From the NCBI GenBank assembly GCA_004212095.1, contig RXIJ01000004.1:1-7456 (forward strand): a stretch of 7,456 nucleotides of DNA, written 5' to 3'. Shown here one piece after another: positions 5,648 through 7,456 of the stretch; position 1 is the first letter of the stretch, and every line of letters starts with the position of its first letter. A program made the translations under genes and the position numbers. The stretch is from Methanosarcinales archaeon (lineage in GTDB: Archaea; Halobacteriota; Methanosarcinia; Methanosarcinales; EX4572-44). Below the pieces are notes generated by a model. That model made no database searches. It saw only the letters and a program-made list of their open reading frames with translations, and was not told the DNA's origin.

Positions 5648-5877
5648 GGGGCATTTGGGTTGTCTCTGAGCATTTCTGCCGCTTTTTTATTAATAGACCC
5701 GAGTAGTTTCCTGTTCAAGTACGGCGCGAGAGAGATGACTGAAGCCCACCGTATCACCAGTTAGGCTACCAAATCCTGCTTCAGTTTTTTTACCTCAGAT
5801 GTGAAAAGACGAACAAGAGGTAATAAAGCGAGCTTGTATATATTGTCAAATCCTTCTTCGTTGTCATATCCCACCAT
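5644..5877 (-). pseudogene. Unrecognised small ORF split by an in-frame stop
   Basis: From an ATG at 5877 the minus strand encodes 38 residues (MVGYDNEEGFDNIYKLALLP, then VRLF and KKLKQDL) to a TAA at 5761-5763. The same frame then continues for 38 more codons, ending KKAAEMLRDNPNAP at a TAA at 5644-5646. The uninterrupted frame on both sides and the charged, helix-like C-terminus suggest one former gene of at least 76 codons broken by a nonsense change. It lies downstream of the truncated antitoxin-like peptide in the same direction and could be the damaged partner gene. A frameshift near 5866 may separate it from the peptide starting at 5911. I do not recognise the family. Confidence 0.4.
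5738..5791 (+). repeat. 8-bp inverted repeat followed by a T-run
   Basis: ACTGAAGC (5738-5745) and GCTTCAGT (5778-5785) are perfect arms with a 32-base loop, and seven T bases run from 5785 to 5791. On the plus strand this resembles a terminator with an unusually long loop. The loop contains the stop codon that splits the minus-strand ORF. Confidence 0.35.
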
Positions 5878-5911
5878 GCTCCAGATCTATGTCAATGGTG
5901 AGTAGGTTCAT
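5864..5911 (-). pseudogene. 15-codon ORF after the antitoxin-like peptide, toxin-position remnant
   Basis: An ATG at 5911 follows the upstream stop (5921-5923) by 9 bases and has AGGA about 8 bases before it, the layout of a toxin-antitoxin operon. It reads MNLLTIDIDLEHGGI and stops at 5864-5866. The opening vaguely resembles a PIN toxin start (hydrophobic strand followed by acidic residues), but this is too short to assign. A frameshift into the ORF at 5877 is possible. Confidence 0.3.
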
Positions 5912-5920
5912 ATTATTTCC

Positions 5921-5986
5921 TTAGTTGCAAATTTTTGTACTTTCAATAATACGCTTATCCAACTTCAATGTCAATTTAATATCCAT
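5921..5986 (-). pseudogene. Truncated ribbon-helix-helix-like antitoxin N-terminus
   Basis: From the ATG at 5986 the minus strand reads MDIKLTLKLDKRIIES and five more residues, then a TAA at 5921-5923. The K-L-T-L-K-L-D-K-x-I-I-E pattern is typical of the first strand and helix of small archaeal ribbon-helix-helix antitoxins (DUF6364-like), which normally run to about 70-80 residues with a following KxxSLSxLIE-type helix. That part is missing, so this is a truncated copy, or a short peptide kept for another reason. A TATA box sits at leaderless distance. Confidence 0.45.
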
Positions 5987-6008
5987 AATTCAATTTATTT
6001 ACGTACCA

Positions 6009-6017
6009 ATATATAAA
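6009..6017 (-). promoter_or_regulatory. TATA box for leaderless transcription of the antitoxin-like peptide
   Basis: On the minus strand TTTATATAT is centred about 27 bases before the ATG at 5986, the spacing expected when transcription begins at the start codon. Confidence 0.45.
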
Positions 6018-6052
6018 AATGATAAGTATTTATCAAATAAATTCATAAATTT

Positions 6053-6196
6053 TCATAGAATTCTAAAAGGCAGACTTGACGCTAAGTAGCCGCGCACGAA
6101 TAACTTGTACATTTGAGGCAATACCTCTCGAAACCACTTCTTACCAATCCATTTCACCATAAAATTCGCAATCTCTGTGCCCCCCGTGTCCCACAT
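6053..6196 (-). CDS. Hypothetical 47-residue basic/aromatic protein
   Basis: From the ATG at 6196 the minus strand encodes MWDTGGTEIANFMVKWIGKK, then WFREVLPQMYKLFVRGYL and a tail SLPFRIL, ending with a TGA at 6053-6055. It is rich in Trp, Lys, Arg and hydrophobic residues and could form an amphipathic helix. I do not recognise it. It may be a small intact gene, since an in-frame TGA lies two codons upstream and a TATA box at the right distance. It may instead be the C-terminal piece of a larger lost protein. The next unit in the same direction is the truncated antitoxin-like peptide. Confidence 0.35.
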   Translation of the reverse strand: MWDTGGTEIANFMVKWIGKKWFREVLPQMYKLFVRGYLASSLPFRIL

Positions 6197-6220
6197 GGTT
6201 CAATCTATGAGATAATCTAA

Positions 6221-6232
6221 AGAATATATAAT
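6221..6232 (-). promoter_or_regulatory. TATA-like box before the 47-codon ORF
   Basis: On the minus strand TTATATATTC is centred about 30 bases before the ATG at 6196, predicting a leaderless or nearly leaderless transcript. Confidence 0.35.
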
Positions 6233-6244
6233 AAGAAATAAAAC

Positions 6245-6283
6245 CGCAGAGAGACGCAGAGAGGGTTTTTGGAGTCGCAGAAT
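6245..6283. repeat. Short CGCAGAGAG tandem repeat
   Basis: CGCAGAGAGA (6245-6254) is followed directly by CGCAGAGAGG (6255-6264), with a partial CGCAGAAT at 6276-6283. Strings of this CGCAGAGA kind recur as dispersed intergenic repeats in various prokaryotic genomes. Only two and a half units are present here. Confidence 0.5.
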
Positions 6284-6292
6284 ATGTCCACG

Positions 6293-6315
6293 AAAAAGTT
6301 GATTTTTTTCAACTT
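6293..6315 (-). terminator. Hairpin and T-run terminator of the ZIP gene
   Basis: AAGTTGA (6296-6302) and TCAACTT (6309-6315) form a 7-bp stem. On the minus strand the stem is followed at once by a run of five T (6293-6297, partly inside the stem). It lies about 90 bases after the leftward ZIP stop codon, so it is well placed to end that transcript. Confidence 0.5.
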
Positions 6316-6336
6316 AATTATGCGGGATTTCCGATG

Positions 6337-6398
6337 ACCAAACTCGCCTGTATTTTGAAGGGGGGCGAAAAAATGTCAGGTGCAACGATTTGTTAGCA
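6337..6398 (-). other. Degenerate attC-like imperfect inverted repeat after the ZIP gene
   Basis: Nine bases past the ZIP stop codon, on the sense strand, TGCTAAC begins a 62-base element ending GTTTGGT. The plus strand can pair CAAA, TCG and CCTG (6339-6350) with CAGG, CGA and TTTG (6377-6392), 11 pairs interrupted by one extra base on one side and five on the other. The bulged stem, its length and its place behind a gene resemble an integron recombination site. Both outer boxes deviate from the RYYYAAC and GTTRRRY consensus, and no integron integrase is present. Confidence 0.25.
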
Positions 6399-6406
6399 GA
6401 AACAAG

Positions 6407-7123
6407 TTATCCCAATATTTTTTGCCCAATCATTCCAACAAGAAAACCAAAGTTTACGCCAAGTGCAGGAACCCAACTTTTCTGCAATTTTGACATCGGT
6501 GCAATATCCTGGAATATTAAGTAAAGTATTCCACCACTGGAAAGCAACATCAATGATGCCGTAAGTTGCGGCATATTACTCAGCAAATAATATCCTGAAA
6601 TGGCGGCGAAAATTCCTGAAAAACTTAGAAAAAATAAGATGGACAAACATTTTTTTGAAGTATATCCACTGTTGCGCAAATCTAAATATGAATTGAATGA
6701 TTCCGGCAGGTTTTGGATGCCGATGAAGATTGATAGTAACAATCCTAAATTATGGTCGGTAGCGAATACTGCGCCTAATGCAATAGCTTCCGGAACAAAA
6801 TCCATCAACATTGCCAATAATTGAGAAATTGTTCCGCCTTTTTTCTCTATGTATCTATCTAAAAAGAAGAAAATAACTGCTCCTGTTAAGAATAATATTG
6901 CCATTGGTGCAAGAGGCAATATATCCATGCCTTTCGGTACCAGGACGAATGCAACAGCAGCAATTATTATCCCTCCGCCAAATGCAATTGATGTATGAAG
7001 AACCTCTTCTTTTACAAGTCCATCCTGGAAATATCTCACAAAATATTTCGAAAGAAGCCCCCCCAGGAAAACGGTGACTCCTGAAAAGGATGAGTACAGT
7101 ATGATTTTTAATAAATTTTCCAT
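6407..7123 (-). CDS. ZIP-family metal transporter with non-canonical metal-site helices
   Basis: A 238-residue polytopic inner-membrane protein of the ZIP family, which carries divalent metals toward the cytoplasm. About seven or eight hydrophobic segments are visible. The family landmarks are HTSIAFGGGIIIAAVAFVLV (about 43-62), MDFVPEAIALG (107-117) and IGIQNLPES (134-142) in the two PE-bearing helices, and SGGILYLIFQDIAP (about 196-209). In canonical ZIPs these two helices read HNxPEG and HExPEG. Here the histidines are replaced by Asp108 and Gln137, while Pro111-Glu112 and Pro140-Glu141 are kept. Metal choice or direction may therefore differ. The ATG at 7123 is fixed by AGGAG (7131-7135) 7 bases upstream. 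It has its own promoter, palindrome and terminator, so it stands alone. Family firm; substrate unknown. Confidence 0.85.
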   Translation of the reverse strand: MENLLKIILYSSFSGVTVFLGGLLSKYFVRYFQDGLVKEEVLHTSIAFGGGIIIAAVAFVLVPKGMDILPLAPMAILFLTGAVIFFFLDRYIEKKGGTISQLLAMLMDFVPEAIALGAVFATDHNLGLLLSIFIGIQNLPESFNSYLDLRNSGYTSKKCLSILFFLSFSGIFAAISGYYLLSNMPQLTASLMLLSSGGILYLIFQDIAPMSKLQKSWVPALGVNFGFLVGMIGQKILG

Positions 7124-7130
7124 TTATATT

Positions 7131-7135
7131 CTCCT
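7131..7135 (-). promoter_or_regulatory. Shine-Dalgarno sequence of the ZIP gene
   Basis: AGGAG on the minus strand lies 7 bases before the ATG at 7123. It is the clearest ribosome site in the window, and it contrasts with the leaderless-type arrangements of neighbouring small ORFs. Confidence 0.75.
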
Positions 7136-7174
7136 GTTAACATAAGATTGTGTGTACTATAGTCAAACACCTAA

Positions 7175-7195
7175 ACATTCAGGATTTCTGAATGT
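7175..7195. promoter_or_regulatory. Perfect 8-bp palindrome upstream of the ZIP gene, candidate operator
   Basis: ACATTCAG (7175-7182) and CTGAATGT (7188-7195) flank GATTT. The minus-strand TATA-like ATTAATAAATTT (7204-7215) predicts transcription start near 7184, inside the palindrome, a common repressor position. A metal-sensing regulator would fit the gene, but none is identifiable. A hairpin in the leader RNA is the alternative. Confidence 0.5.
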
Positions 7196-7203
7196 GTGGC
7201 GCA

Positions 7204-7215
7204 AATTTATTAATC
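7204..7215 (-). promoter_or_regulatory. TATA-like box of the ZIP gene
   Basis: ATTAATAAATTT on the minus strand, about 85 bases before the ATG, would give a leader of about 60 bases. It lies immediately past the transposase fragment's stop codon at 7222-7224. Confidence 0.35.
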
Positions 7216-7221
7216 CATGAT

Positions 7222-7456
7222 TTAGCGTAACTTAATTGATCTTACACGCTTCAATACATCCAGGTTTTTTATGAACGTTTTTGAAATCTCCCTTTTTGCA
7301 TCTTTTCGGATATATTCAATTGGATTCGAGATCCGGAGAATATGTGGGAAGGTACACAAGTACAATATCTAGTTTCTCCGCACATTCCTGTACTATTTTT
7401 GCCTTGTGAGAACTAAAGTTATCCGGTATTGTGATAATCCTTCCTTTCGGGTTTGC
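7222..7456 (-). pseudogene. IS630-family transposase, C-terminal fragment with frameshift, cut by window edge
   Basis: Entering from the right edge on the minus strand, one frame reads GRIITIPDNFSSHKAKIVQE, then LDIVLVYLPTYSPDL, and reaches a stop at about 7322-7324. The next frame continues the family pattern as NPIEYIRKDAKREISKTFIK and ends at a TAA at 7222-7224. IS630/Tc1-type DDE transposases carry D-N-xx-x-H-K and then LP-x-YSP-x-LNPIE-x-x-W, so the second catalytic Asp and the final Glu are both here but in different frames. A one-base insertion near 7325-7335 explains this. The usual Trp after NPIE is Arg. The element is probably dead. Whether the N-terminal half exists lies outside the window. 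Confidence 0.75.

Noticed and set aside
5730..5790. Possible degenerate tRNA on the minus strand (strings resembling a D arm and anticodon loop)
   Set aside because: No acceptor or anticodon stem can be paired and there is no TTCGAAT-type T loop.
6600..6824. 74-codon rightward frame inside the ZIP gene
   Set aside because: It is antisense to conserved membrane segments and motifs of the transporter and has no support of its own.

Overview
The window looks archaeal, most likely from a methane-cycling archaeon of the Methanosarcinales/ANME-2 kind. This is inference from gene content. It carries a methanofuran-biosynthesis enzyme (MfnF type), an XRE-CBS regulator of the archaeal type, a bacterial/archaeal-type glycogen debranching enzyme, a LarB homologue and a tRNA gene without an encoded CCA. 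TATA-like boxes lie at archaeal spacing upstream of most genes. Base composition is moderate, with AT-rich intergenic DNA.

Left and centre (1-5041) are dense and appear intact. A possible gene 3' end enters from the left edge, next to a leftward 39-residue membrane peptide. Then come rightward mfnF (358-1320) and, close behind it, a rightward XRE-CBS regulator (1371-1928). A 240-base convergent gap full of short repeats and hairpins separates the regulator from leftward larB (2169-2951). larB and the rightward glycogen debranching enzyme (3095-5041) share a 143-base divergent promoter region. The larB TATA-like box there sits at the centre of a perfect inverted repeat.

The middle right (5042-6406) is an accessory or decay zone around one intact tRNA-Val(CAC) gene (5457-5530). 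On the minus strand lie a 5'-truncated MNT-type nucleotidyltransferase, an ORF split by an in-frame stop, a truncated antitoxin-like peptide whose ATG sits at leaderless distance from a TATA box, and a 47-codon ORF with the same arrangement. On the plus strand a start-less reading frame follows the tRNA directly. At least two of these remnants resemble parts of toxin-antitoxin modules. I read the zone as a tRNA-anchored site where small mobile or defence-type genes landed and eroded.

The right end holds a leftward ZIP-family transporter gene (6407-7123). It has a clear Shine-Dalgarno sequence, a palindrome near its predicted transcription start and a hairpin/T-run terminator. A degenerate attC-like folded site lies between its stop codon and the terminator. 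The transporter lacks the usual ZIP histidines in both PE-containing helices. Upstream of it, a frameshifted IS630-family transposase fragment runs off the right edge.

Functionally the window mixes C1 cofactor synthesis (mfnF), nickel-pincer cofactor synthesis (larB), storage polysaccharide breakdown (debranching enzyme) and metal transport (ZIP). They do not form one operon. The most unusual material is the remnant cluster beside tRNA-Val, the attC-like site and the His-less ZIP protein.
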